This document shows positions 32,701 to 44,131 of a stretch of 64,000 nucleotides of DNA, piece by piece (position 1 is the first letter of the stretch; every line of letters starts with the position of its first letter). This DNA is from Lactifluus volemus (taxonomy: Eukaryota > Basidiomycota > Agaricomycetes > Russulales > Russulaceae), in assembly GCA_022376515.1 (NCBI GenBank), contig WTXI01000033.1:62001-126000 (forward strand). Direction: 5' to 3'. Under the pieces are notes generated by a model. It had not been told where the DNA came from, searched no databases, and was given only the letters and a program-made list of their open reading frames with translations. The translations under genes were made by a program, and so were the position numbers.

Positions 32701-35285
32701 GTGTACCCGGGCCTCGTGTTTCAAATAGAAAAAATAGAGTTATTGGCCTGCCAATAGCCGTCGGTTATTTCTGCATCTGATTAACGAAATGGTCAACGCT
32801 GTGCACGTAAACAAACATGTAATTCCGATCATGATCTCCATCGCGTTGTTCGTGACTTGGTTACTGTACTGTATACTTGTACGGTACACTCGACAGTGGC
32901 TGTGTTGTCTGGTACACCCTGCGATAAATTTGATAAAGACTCTGTACCTCAAACTCCAGCTAGTAATGGATGATCATTGGAACTACGCACCCTATTCACT
33001 GGCATAAAAGTTGTTTTCTTTGTATTTGATGTATAAAATTTGAATAAACGATAATAATCATCTATACATATTTTGCTTTTGTGGCCAAGGAATAAGGGAG
33101 AGCTCGGTCCAAGTGTGTTTGGAGTGGTGACCTTGCCCAGGGCTGTTCCGCCTTTAAATTGAGGGGTACCGGGATCCAATGAACTGATGCATCGGGGTAT
33201 TGCGGGATGTTCCTGGGAGTCACATGTTCTCGACACTGTCCTATCGTCATTATACGCAGCCTCATTGCCTCCACCGTTTATTGACCACCACACGCGCATT
33301 TACCTACAATCGACATTATCTGAGGCCCTCAGATGGTAGACAGAGCTTGGGATTAGGTATGTTGCATTGACCCGACTGTTCCAATTGCTAGCTGGTGATT
33401 TGAGCCGATGATGATCGGCTGCAAACTCGGGCTCAACCTCATACTCCCACTGTACTACCCAAGAATAGACTAGCACATGCTTGTACGCGATGGACAAAAT
33501 GCTGTATACGCGTGATGTAAATTTCTCCTGATCTCGGTGATGGCTGACAGCCGCCGACCCTCGCTGATGAAAGGAAGCACTGGCATCGATGAAGGGTCAA
33601 GCCGATGCTGACCTGCCGCTGCCTTGTCCATGCGACACCTGTCTCGGAAATCTCGGGTGCTCCGAGTGTCGCGCCCACGTTTAGCTGACGATCCGACAAC
33701 TTCCCTCCCGAGGGCCGGGAAGCTTCAACCATGACCGTAGATCGGCCTACTATACCCGGCACAAGTTGGGTAGCCTAGCTGAATTTGACGCATGGCGCTG
33801 GGTGGAAGAGTTCATGTATTTAATTGCAGCTTAAGCAATACAGTAGACCAGGTTTTGTTGTGCTCCGTTTACGATTCTTGTTCTAAATAAAACAGACTAT
33901 GCTTTTTTTTTTTTTTTTGAATTGGGGTTTAGAGTCCCCGCGTATATTGCGACAAGACTAATGCTAACTCGGTACTACACGAAATTCTGTGCGTAAAGGG
34001 AAAAGGAACAACGACTAACTAGCTTGACCGGGAGTGCTGGGCTATATCGCCCGTCGGACCCCGCTTGTTTGTCAAGTTGTTGATAACGTGGTCTGAACAA
34101 CTGGCGGATGGTAAAGCACCATACCATATTTGGTATAGTATATTTATACTAGCTCCAAATATAAACAAAAAGCGTAAGCGGATCGCCACCGATGCCAACG
34201 TCCATCTATGATCTCCATCTTGCTGTTCGTTCGTAGCTACGCTAAAAGACTCTCGCGAGTCTGTGACACTCTCGAGCGACAGGGGGTCTCAGTGTAGATG
34301 CCAGCGCGGTTCTACTGAATCCCTCATTCACAGCCATGGTCTGTGACCACCCGTCAACGCGTAATAAATGTTACCAATAAGGACACACATGAAAACGATG
34401 ATTGTGGAGCAGGACTCATAATTGACACGGAAGTCGACATTTTGGCATTTGAACATCGTAGTAATAGAAAAGTCAAGGCACGCCAATTTTTCCTTCAGAC
34501 GCCGGCCTCAACGAAATCCCCGCATTGAGGTTTCGACCAGTGTGTACTCAGGGTCGCTTTATGGGCGTCTTTTCGAGACTATTATTTCGTTCCTTCTACA
34601 GTGACTCAGTGAGGGCGTTCCTCATCAATAATTTGACACAAAGTGCTCGTCTTATTAATAAATGGCGAAGCTTGTGAGGGTCCCACTTGGAAAGAGGCCA
34701 TGCCATGTGGCAAAAATGGTCATCTCGCCAAGACGGGGAAAATCGTCGTGGGAAGTCAAGTGAACCCAGATACGTGGCTCACATTGACTTACACTGGGCC
34801 AGCAACCAGGCCTGCAGGCCAGGCCCAGATGATATCAAAGGTGGGGGTAACGGTGAAGCAAGATCATTGGCAGGCCGTCGAAGAGAATAAATGGCGCAAA
34901 ACGGAAGATACAACGTGTCATAGCCACAGCTTGGCTACAGTACAGTACGCCTACACTCGTGTTGCGACGGCTTGGCTTCTTGCAGCTTAGCCCTCGGCAG
35001 CTGAGCTGAAAGTACGTATTGTACCCACTCTTTGGATGGACCCACATGACCACAGAGGCTGTATTGTGGGGAGCGGGTTGCACTTGGTAGTTTAGGAATG
35101 ATAGCCGGTCAACACTGACTTGGCAAGCATGACAGGCGACCACCTCTAGGTCTTGCAAACCTCATTCATCGTGGTTCTACCGGAACGTCAATGGCTGCAG
35201 TACTTGGGGGGTGGAAGTAAGGTATTGTTCGGAGGTTGTCCGGCGCTGGACCTGACGCTTCCAGCTTCCGGCGACCCTTGTCAGT
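32701..35285. other. Intergenic stretch, no recognisable gene
   Basis: About 2.6 kb. It includes a T-tract at about 33905-33919 and several ORFs of 60-115 codons on both strands without recognisable motifs or splice-linked continuation. I see nothing assignable. Confidence 0.5.
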
Positions 35286-36623
35286 CTAAAAGGCAGGGAT
35301 TGAGAGCGTGTCAAAGACAAAAGAGTTGACGATGGCGCATACTATGGCAGCAGTGGACATCCCGCGCTCGAGGCCCTCAAGCAGAGAGCAAGCCTTACAG
35401 AGGTCGTTGCTTGACATGTAACCGCAGCGTTTACACGTCTCTGAGCCAGTAAAAGAAGTCACAAATCAAAGTCAGTACGGCGGAAAGGTTAAAGTACACA
35501 CGTTGTGCCTTCTGCGTCGCGCGAACCTCATCCTTCACCTCGAAAGCCTCGCCCGAATGGATGATGTCGATGACCGCGCTCGGCCGTGCCGCCTCAAGGT
35601 TCTTCAGGAATGCACGTGCGTGGCCGCGATATGCATCAGGCGAATATATGCACTCTGTCGAAAAGTAGTCCAGCTTTTTAAAATACGCGTACCTGCGTCA
35701 TCGTCGAAAAACACAGCCCATTTGAGTGATGAACGGAGAGAGCAGAGATAGGGTAAGAAAAGGCACACATGACGATTTCCTTTTCGTAGGCATACTTGAA
35801 CGGCTTCGATCGCCGTATCGTGTCTTCGCCTTGCGTGCAGATGACAGTGCACCGACCGAGCCGCGCAATATCGCCACGCATGACTATACGGTGAGGGGAG
35901 GATTATCTGTTGTCAGTTTGGAAGGCAGTGGGACATAGTAAGACAATTTTTACTTACTGTTCATCAGGATCGTCTCTGCGATGTCGTCTGCATTGTGGCC
36001 GGTTACGATGTGGTCCACGCCCAGCGCTGCGGCACCGCGGTCTAGGGCCTGTCGGCGGAAGACACCGCAAAATGTGCAATTGTTCTTCTTGCCAATGGTA
36101 GAGACGACGCGATCCATTGTCCATCCGTATAGCTCATCGTAAGAGAGTATCTTGAGGGGCATGTCGTATTGCTGTTGATTACGCTTAACGGTCTATTGTT
36201 AAGGTCAATACTTGAGAGACAGGATATCCGGAGGAAGGAGGCAATCGAATCGATACTCACTTCTAGTGAGTCATCGCGGTAGCCGGTGATACCTTCGTCG
36301 ATGGAGAGGAGGAAGAGTTGTAGGCCGTACTGATATCGTTCATTGAGTGTTTTCATGACATATGCAAGCACCGTTGAATCTGTATGACCACTCAGCTACG
36401 TGGCACCTCGAAGTGAGATGGAAACGGATTAATAACCTTTGCCTCCAGATGCGCCGATTGCAACGCGGTCTCCTGGCTTAAAGAGCTGAGCCTCCGTGAT
36501 GGTGTTGTGCACCTCCGTTTCGAAAACCTTGAAAAAACAGTCTTTGCAAATTTGTTGACCTGTCTTTGGACGTCTCAAAATTGCTTTTGCGTTGTGACAG
36601 AGGGCACAGCTCTTGGGTGCCAT
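35286..36623 (-). CDS. NCS6: Cytoplasmic tRNA 2-thiolation protein 1
   Basis: Catalytic subunit (CTU1/NCS6) of the complex that, with NCS2 and the sulfur carrier URM1, thiolates the wobble uridine of cytosolic tRNAs for Lys, Glu and Gln. Exons: 36623-36437, 36379-36261, 36192-35958, 35883-35769, 35692-35502 and 35440-35286; 333 residues. N-terminal zinc ribbon with CALCH and CKDC; ATP-pyrophosphatase P-loop [14 protein letters not shown], split by an intron; [17 protein letters not shown]; a CTFCGVFRR pair of cysteines; [31 protein letters not shown]. The C-terminal zinc motif is [16 protein letters not shown]. Every junction matches the family. It is divergent from NOP9. Confidence 0.96.
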
Positions 36624-36737
36624 CGAGCAAGAGAATCAACCGCGTCCACCGCTGCAGACTCGGACGCTAGAACCCGCACCGGCCCGGCACCCATCCCTTG
36701 ATCCCATTTACCACACACAAAATTTGTCGCTGCACTT
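36624..36737. promoter_or_regulatory. 114-bp bidirectional promoter, NCS6 / NOP9
   Basis: Only 114 bp separate the start codons of the divergent NCS6 (minus) and NOP9 (plus) genes, so both promoters and both 5' leaders must lie here or overlap the coding exons. No TATA box is visible. Both genes act in translation or ribosome assembly, so co-regulation is plausible but inferred. Confidence 0.7.
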
Positions 36738-39700
36738 ATGCCTAAAGAACTTAGAAAGAGAGGGAAAAGGCATAAAAAAGATGTCACTGAACACCAGATT
36801 CCTGCTGTGCCAGGGCAGGAGCTGATCGACGAAGGTCCCTCAAGTGGGCCATCATGGATCATCCCCCGGGAGAACGCCAATCAAGTCGATCCTGACGCAC
36901 CGTTTGGCTACGTCGACCCAGAGATAAAGGCTTATTTCAGAACTGTCGATGACCAACTGAGGGAATGGCAGCAGAGCTGGAATGAAGCGGAGGGAGACGG
37001 GGATATTGATCCTAACGAAAGTGCGCCGTATTTCCCTCTTCCTTGCTGTTGCATCGGTTTCGGTGAGCTCAACAATGACATAGACAGAAGAATGTTCTTG
37101 ATGGCTGCTCTGCAAGAGATATCCGGCAAGGAACGCGAGCTCGCGACTGACCCTGAATGTGCCGCAGGAGTCGAAAGGATGATATACTCCATGGACGATT
37201 TTGTGCGCCGGGTGTTCATGGATCGTTTGACAGGCTCGTAAGAGAGCCCGCTTTCTCTTCTTCGTTTCTCACTCACGCTCGACAGATATGAGTTATTGAT
37301 CACGCACCGGTTTTCATCTCATGTCATACAAACACTACTTGCCGTGGCCCAGAATACAACAGCTCGAGAGGTAAGCTGGTTCCAGAAGTAAAAAAACCGA
37401 ACACCCTGGGCTCAGACTTGTATTAGACGAGGGGTGTGCTACCGAAGGTAGAGGACTCCGAGAATGAGGGCCAATTGCGTACGCTGACGCAGTTGATCCT
37501 CGACTTTTCCGAGGTTCGTCAAAACTTTCCGCCCTGTATACGGCCTACACTAATCCATATCCTATAGGAACTCTTGCCATCTCTTCCAGCACTCATCATG
37601 GACCAATTTGCCTCTCATGTTGTCCGCGCATTGTTCCTCCTCCTTTGTCCACAACTTTTCCAATCCGACTCGCCACACAAGTCTCAAGCCTTCGTGCGCT
37701 CGCGAAAGAGTGCTATGTGGAAGGCGAAGCAAGGACCCTTCAAATCGATCTTCGCTGACGGGCCAGACAAAGGCAAAACGAGCGCAGAGGACAGACATCC
37801 TCCAGAGTTTCGCGACGCTGCGAGGAAGTTTGTGACAATGCTAAGGACGAACCTGGATGCGAACGAGGTTCGCTCGCTTGCTGCAAACAAAGTAGCATGT
37901 CCCGTGTTGCAGGTATGTTTGATACTGCCCTTGTTGCTTGAATCTTGTTCACTGGATTTCTGAAGATGTCACTGGAGATAGAATCAGATCAAGGTCTCTC
38001 AGATGAACCAGGCTCTCTCATGGACCACGTCCTGGTCGGTTTGATTTCTGCCCAACGTGTGTTATTATTTCTCTTTGTTTACCGGTTTCTAATTCAGCTA
38101 TGCAGATAACGATCCCTCCGTCATGCCTGAACCTAGCGACTATCTTGCAACCCTTCTCCGTGACCCAACGTCTTCTCATCTTCTCGAGACCCTTGTGTCG
38201 CGTTGCCCGGCGCCCGTCTTTGATATCCTCTGGTCCACATACTTTGAGCAAAGCCTCAAGAAGCTCGCCATGCATCCCGTTGCGAATTTTGTCATTGCCA
38301 AGGCGCTCGAGCGAGCTGCGCCTGAGCAACTAAACTACGCCCTCGGCGAACTGCGAGACTCGCTCAGCAAGCTCCGTCGTAAGTAAATATATCATCTAGT
38401 AGTCCGCGGGACTTCTCACTCTAATAGAAACTCGGATTGGGATACTGCGCGCTTTGGTTGAACGTGCGGCCATCTTGGGGTTTCTTGAGGCCGAGATCTG
38501 CGAGGTCGGTTGGACCGAACCTTTTCTCATTCTTCATAGAATGACGCTGCCCTAGGCAATATGCTCTGCATTTCAGGTCAGCACGGAAGAAGACCGAAAG
38601 GGATTCGTCCTCTATGCGCTTACGCTGAAAAATACATCCGTAAGCGAGTATCCTGTAGCCGTATTACTGAGTTACTGACGTCTCTCATAGGAATATTCTG
38701 CCGCTATTACAGCAAAGGCTGCTACCTTGCAAAGGCCTGAGTCACAAGAAGAAGCTCCCAAAAAGCATACGGGAAAGGAACGAGAAGTAGCTGTGGACCC
38801 CTTGGAGCCCACCACGACTGGAGCTCTGCTCCTGCAATCACTTTTACGTCTCCATGCGCCGCATAATGCGCTCGTGTTTAATAGGTACGCACGCTGTTGT
38901 AGATTCGACATCCTCGAACTTTGATTACGCTACTATAGCATCGAATCATTGCCACCAGAAATTTTACTCACCCTCGTTCGCCACCCTGCAGCTTCGCGTG
39001 TCTTCGACGCCATCATCGACGGCCCAAACATCCCCTCACGTGCCCGCCGCGCTTTGCTCCGCACATTGGAGGCACAGTTCGCGGACGTCATTGATGACCG
39101 AATTGGTGCTCGAGTCGGCGCGCGCTGCTGGGCGGCGGCGGACCCTTATTTCAAGGTGTGTCGTGCGTCCCTACCTTTAAAGGGCGCGCACATTACTGAA
39201 CTCTCCCTCTCAGGAGAGGCTAGCTCGCGCGTTGCTCCCGCATGCTGCCCGCCTGGCAGGTTCACCCCATGCTCGATTCTTCACGCGCGGACTGGGTCTG
39301 TCGCTACTCCAGCGCAAACCAGAAGAATGGCGCCGACTGCACGCTACTCCATCGAGTAGTGCTACCACGATGTTACCCAAGTCCGGGTCGAGTAAGCCTA
39401 CTGCAACTGCAACTGCACAATGCACCCATACGGAAGAGAAAGTGGCGGATCACGCGTCTACATCGGATTCTCCCTCGCCTGCGAGAGCGCACAAGAAACG
39501 CAAGCGAGGTGCCGCCGCCACGGATGAGATTGATGTGCTGTTCAACGATGCGTTCGGGTGTAAGGTCGCGCGAACCGCACTGAAGCCACACGAGCCAGTA
39601 CAATCGCAATCGAAACCTGAAACAAAGAAGACCAAGCATGGAGGAGTAGGAGCGAGCGAGAGGGTGAAGAAGGATGTTGGTCTTGGAGTCGTCGTCGATG

Positions 39701-39759
39701 CTATTAAAGCCGCGCCGCGTAGCGAGGGGAAGAAAAAGAAAAGGCGGGAATCATCATGA
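36738..39759 (+). CDS. NOP9: Nucleolar pumilio-repeat protein NOP9
   Basis: RNA-binding factor for 18S rRNA maturation in the nucleolus. Twelve exons: 36738-37020, 37084-37237, 37286-37370, 37427-37513, 37568-37912, 37966-38060, 38098-38378, 38428-38504, 38577-38639, 38691-38884, 38939-39155 and 39214-39759; 808 residues. It starts MPKELRKRGKRHKKD (basic N-terminus), then DPEIKAYFRTVDDQLREW, RMFLMAALQEISGKE and YSMDDFVRRVFMDRL. PUF-like repeats follow: ITHRFSSHVIQTLL, LIMDQFASHVVRALF, RSRKSAMWKAKQGPFKSIF, LLRDPTSSHLLETLV, MHPVANFVIAKALE and LVRHPAASRVFDAI. The C-terminal tail is Lys/Arg-rich and ends KKKKRRESS. The donor at 38061 (GTTATT) is weak but gives the only in-frame join I found. Confidence 0.93.
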
Positions 39760-40066
39760 TAGTTGTTGCTGTCACATCGCTGCTGATATGGAACGATTCG
39801 CCCTGCACGGCCTTAAATATAGATAGCCATAGTTGTCCAGCGGTTAGTACTAGTAGGTGGTAGAGACGAGAGTCAGAGATCCAGTGTGCTTTCAATCAGA
39901 CGACGGATGCTTCGGCCCGGTTTCCCGGCATTTGCCAAGGGGTCGATCCGTGCCTTTATATCCCCGTTCAAGTACGTTAGCCGCACCCACTGACCCACCT
40001 ACTCTTTTTTCCCGCCATTTCATCTGTCTTGTCTTCAAAATTGTCGACTTGTGCATTCGGGATAAC

Positions 40067-41954
40067 ATGTCAAATTTATTTCCGAGCTTGGAAACGTTCG
40101 CAAAGGCAGGTCGTTCGATTCTTTCGCACCACACACCAGCCCCATCTTTCTGTGCTACACAGTGCTTTCGTGGCTCATCGCCGTTTTGTAACAGGGTACC
40201 GCTGCGACCGCTGCGGGCTTAGGAACATTAGGTCAGGGTTGCCTCTAAACATTGAAATGAATGATCCCCAACCGCAGGCCACGCGATAGGATTGGGCCTG
40301 CTCTATTACGGCCAGAACTTTTTAATTTACCCCAGCGCATTCCCGGCTGGCGCACGGGAAGGTGCGTGTGCTCTCCCCCTCTTCACTTCTTTGGCTGTGC
40401 TGCGCTAATGCGTGTGAAACTTGCCCCCCTCTCCCGCATTTGGGTATCTCATTTCCTAGATGTCCCCGTCCCGACCGACTTTTCCATCCCGTACACGGAC
40501 CTTGAGCTGACGACCACGGACAATGTCAAGATAAAGGCGTTCTTGTTATTGCAGCGGCCCAATCTGGGCATGAATGAGACGCAGGTAGCGTCGGGTGAGG
40601 AGTCGGGCGAGGAGGTATGGCATTTACCCCATAAGGCTACCCCGCTCGTTCCTGGAAACTGACATCGAGCAGCAATTTGCAGCAACGCGGCCCACGGTGG
40701 TCATGTTCCACGGAAACGGTGGGAATCACGGCCATCGCATCCCTCTGGGCAAGATCTTCTACGGGAAAATGCGGTGCAATGTCATCATGCCCTCCTATCG
40801 CGGGCACGTGTTCCCTCGTTGGCTTATCTCTGGCGCTTACCACCACTCACACCCATTAGCTACGGTCATTCTGAGGGCACGCCATCCGAGAAAGGTATGA
40901 GGACTTTATACCCATTTTCAATCTTGTGCATCATGTGACTATGGGGGATGTAGGTATACAAATAGATGCGCAGACTGTGCTCGACTATGTGCACGCCCAC
41001 CCAATCCTCGCTAAAACTCCCATTGTGGGCCATCTTCCCACAGCTTGTCAGGACACTTGTCAACTAATTATGGACGCTTTTTTTGCAGATTCTTTATGGC
41101 CAATCCATTGGTGGTGCGGTCTCAATCGATCTCGCATACCGTAATCCTCAAGCGGTAAGCAATTTGTTCTTCTGCCCACTGCGCGAGGCTTAACCTCCAA
41201 ATGTATAGATAACTGCGCTCATCATTGAGAATACCTTCATGTCCCTTCCGCGACTCATACCTTCCGCGATGCCTTGGCTGGGCCCATTCTCATTCCTCTG
41301 CCACCAAAAATGGGAATCCTATCTTAAGGTAAAAAAAAAAAGTCTTGCTCTGCCGCGGTGAAATTTTTTTATTTAAGAGAATAAAAAAACCCCTTTTTTC
41401 GCGACAGGTACCCAAACTCCCACAAGATATGCCCGTGCTCATGCTTGGAGGCGCACGCGACGAGGTCGTACCGCGCACTCAGATGCGAGAACTCTGGACG
41501 ATCATTCGCAGCCGTGGGCGTGAACCCGCCGCGGCCGAGGGGCGAAAGAAACCTCGGATGTCATCGGGTGCTGCCTCAGGGACAGGGACAGGGACGGGAG
41601 GTCCGGAAAAAGTACGGGGCTATGTAGAGGTAGCAGATGGGGATGACGAGCCGGGACCGGATGATTCCAAGGTACCCCCACGTGTGCTCAAGGATGGCGT
41701 GAACACGTATTTCGAGTTTGGCGCTGGAAGACATAGTATGGTCTTGGTTTTTTTTCTTTCCCTTGCAGCTTTGCTGAGATTTTTTTTTTCGTGCTGCTAT
41801 AGATGATACGTGTGTTCAACCTGGTTACTGGGCAGCTGTAGAAAGATTTGTGTCGAGCTTGTGTCCAAGGGTCGTCTCGTCGTCTTCGTCGTCTTCTTCG
41901 TCGTCATCTAGTTTCTCTCTTTCCCGTCCTACAGGGAAATCCCCTTCGTTGTAA
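40067..41954 (+). CDS. BEM46: BEM46-like alpha/beta hydrolase (membrane-anchored serine hydrolase)
   Basis: ABHD13/BEM46 family; in other fungi BEM46 is ER or plasma-membrane associated and linked to polarity and germination. The substrate is unknown. Exons: 40067-40105, 40195-40231, 40290-40361, 40460-40614, 40673-40803, 40860-40894, 40954-41024, 41089-41154, 41209-41328, 41408-41735 and 41803-41954; 401 residues. N-terminal helix ATAAGLGTLGLGLLYYGQNF with LIYPSAFP; oxyanion motif FHGNGGNHGHR; YGHSEGTPSEK; nucleophile elbow YGQSIGGAVS; catalytic Asp in GGARDEVVPR; His in GAGRHND. The joins after exons 1 and 5 need GC donors (40106 and 40804). An unusual low-complexity insert lies near 41530-41690, and the C-terminus is a serine run encoded by a TCG/TCT microsatellite. 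Exon 1 is the least certain. Confidence 0.87.
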
Positions 41955-42278
41955 AAAAAGAACTGTTCCTTTCCTTCCTCACCTCTTTCGTTACTCTACC
42001 TTGACAGATTTTATGCATCCATTGTCTCTTGTACACAACCTCATTACGGAAAGTTTCTCCGTCTTACAGTTGCTGGTAGTCTGGGTGATTCACAGGATTA
42101 CAACAACAATAACAACAATGGCAATAGCAATAGGCTTCTGTTTTGTTCTATTTCATACTAGGAGTGTAGAAAAAAAATTCTACCGGGCGAGTGACACAGG
42201 CATTGTCCTATTCATGTGTTCGACCGACCGAAAAAGTCAAAAAAAATATAACGGAGCATAAAATGAACGCGATTCGAT
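41955..42278. other. Shared 3' region of convergent BEM46 and UXS1
   Basis: About 320 bp between two convergent stop codons. It holds an ACAACAATA-rich microsatellite (about 42100-42130) and A/T-rich tracts suitable for polyadenylation, but no gene. Confidence 0.5.
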
Positions 42279-44010
42279 CTAGAGACTACCTTCGGCCATT
42301 TTGGCCTTGTAGTATTGTACCATTTCTTCGAGACCCATGCGCACCGTCCAGCGCGGCTGCCAGTCGAGCGACTCCTTTGCGCGTGTCGTGTCCGGCCTGC
42401 GTTTCTGCGGATCGTCCTTGGGGAGACCCTGGTGAATAATGTTGAGCTGGCGAGGTTGCTCGACACCGTCTGCGCGCTGAACGTCCCGCACGACCTCACG
42501 AACGAGCTGCGCAAACTCGAGAATGCTAAACTCGTCGCCGTTGCCGAGGTTGACGGGTCGCTTCTCGGGCGAATTCATGAGCGCGATCAGGCCGTCGATG
42601 AGATCGTGGATGTATTGGAACGAACGCGTTTGAGATCCGTCGCCGTATACGGTTAGGTCTTCGCCGCGAAGCGCTTGCACGATAAAGTTGGACACCACGC
42701 GGCCGTCATATGGGTTCACTGTAATGTCAAACCGCCGGACGAGGATGAGTGAGTAAAAAGTCGCGCTACATAGATCGAGTAGGCGCGATGGGCGAGTTTG
42801 ACTCACTGCGCGGACCGTAGGTGTTGAATATGCGAGCAATGCGGACGTCGACGCCATCCTGGTTATGGTAACCGTACGTCAAGGTCTCGGCAACGCGCTT
42901 GCCCTCGTCATAGCATGCTCGGGGACCGATAGGGTTGACGTGGCCCCAACTCAAAGGGGTTAGTCAAGGGTGATGCACTGACATTAAGTCCCAAGAGGTA
43001 ACTTACTAGTCTTCCTGCTGTGGGTGCACTTCGGGATCACCATATATTTCTATCATAAGCGAGGGGTCAGAAATAGGCCGGAGCATAAGCGATGCGACGG
43101 GCGTGGGAGCGCTCGAGACACCGCTCTAACAGCGAAAGTTGATCGCTGCATGTAGCTCACCTGATGTGCTGGTCAACAAGAAACGGGCTTTGGTGCGTTT
43201 TGCAAGGCCAAGCATGTTAAGGGTACCTTGGAAGGATGTCTTGAGCGTTTTAACTGCATTGAACTGGTAGTGCGGGGGGGACGCAGGACAGGCGAGGTGA
43301 TATATCTCTGATAATTACCAAAATTAGGGGTCATCTTACGGGAAAAAAAATAAATATCGGCGAAATCACGTACGGTCGCATTCGATCAAGAAGGGCTCGA
43401 CGACATCATGACGAACCAACTCGAAATTAGGATGGCCAACCCAGTGAGAGACGCTGGTTTTGGAGCCAGTGAAGAAATTATCGAGCACGGTGACCTCATG
43501 ACCGAGTACCATCAGACGGTCCACGAGATGAGAACCGACAAAGCCAGCGCCTCCTGTGACAAGAATGCGTTTGCGCTCAGATGTGGGAAGAAGTTTGACC
43601 GGAGGGAAACGCGTGAGGGTCGTATAAGAGATGGAGTGCGTCAGGGGGTGATAGATTGATTTTGACTGGTAAGCAGCAAACCCCTTGGTGAAGCGAGCGT
43701 GATCGTCTTTCTCTCTGGCGTCCATAACCTCTGTCTCGTCCTCGCTCGCGGTCATGACATAGTGTGGACGGAGATAGAGCGATCTGACGACATCGAGAGA
43801 TACCTCGCAATCGAAACCAAAACGTTGAAAACCAACAGAGGTGATCTCAGCGCCATTCTTATCAAGAGTCCGAATCTGCAAAATTTAATTCAACTCGAGC
43901 TTTGATGATAATTTGAACGGAAATTCACTAACAGATTCTACGTTTGAAGTGGTCATCTTGAAAGGAACGTCAGGGAAAGAGGCAGAGTTGACCAACGAGC
44001 GTTGAGCCAT
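42279..44010 (-). CDS. UXS1: UDP-glucuronic acid decarboxylase (UDP-xylose synthase)
   Basis: NAD-dependent short-chain epimerase-type enzyme that converts UDP-glucuronate to UDP-xylose for glycan synthesis. Exons: 44010-43933, 43875-43374, 43307-43161, 43049-43007, 42949-42807 and 42718-42279; 450 residues. A family-typical N-terminal extension precedes the Rossmann motif [19 protein letters not shown]. Then [26 protein letters not shown], the [14 protein letters not shown] segment, [14 protein letters not shown] (catalytic Tyr and Lys in YxxxK), [13 protein letters not shown] and [15 protein letters not shown] chose the start at 44010 because exon 1 is in frame and sits 121 bp from the divergent bystin gene. 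No lesion seen. Confidence 0.95.
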
Positions 44011-44131
44011 TCTTCTTGTGGCTTGGCTAGGACTAGGCTTTGGCTGTCTTGACAGATTAACGCGCATACATTTGTATTTTCACATAATCCACGTCACACC
44101 TTTCCTAATTTAGATAGATGCACTTTTATCA
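44011..44131. promoter_or_regulatory. 121-bp bidirectional promoter, UXS1 / ENP1
   Basis: The start codons of UXS1 (minus) and bystin (plus) are 121 bp apart. No TATA box is evident. This is the second such compact divergent pair in the housekeeping block. Confidence 0.65.

Noticed and set aside
34643..34990. 115-codon plus-strand ORF MLVLLINGEACEGPTWKEAM...
   Set aside because: No recognisable domain, no splice-linked neighbours, and its composition resembles surrounding intergenic ORFs.
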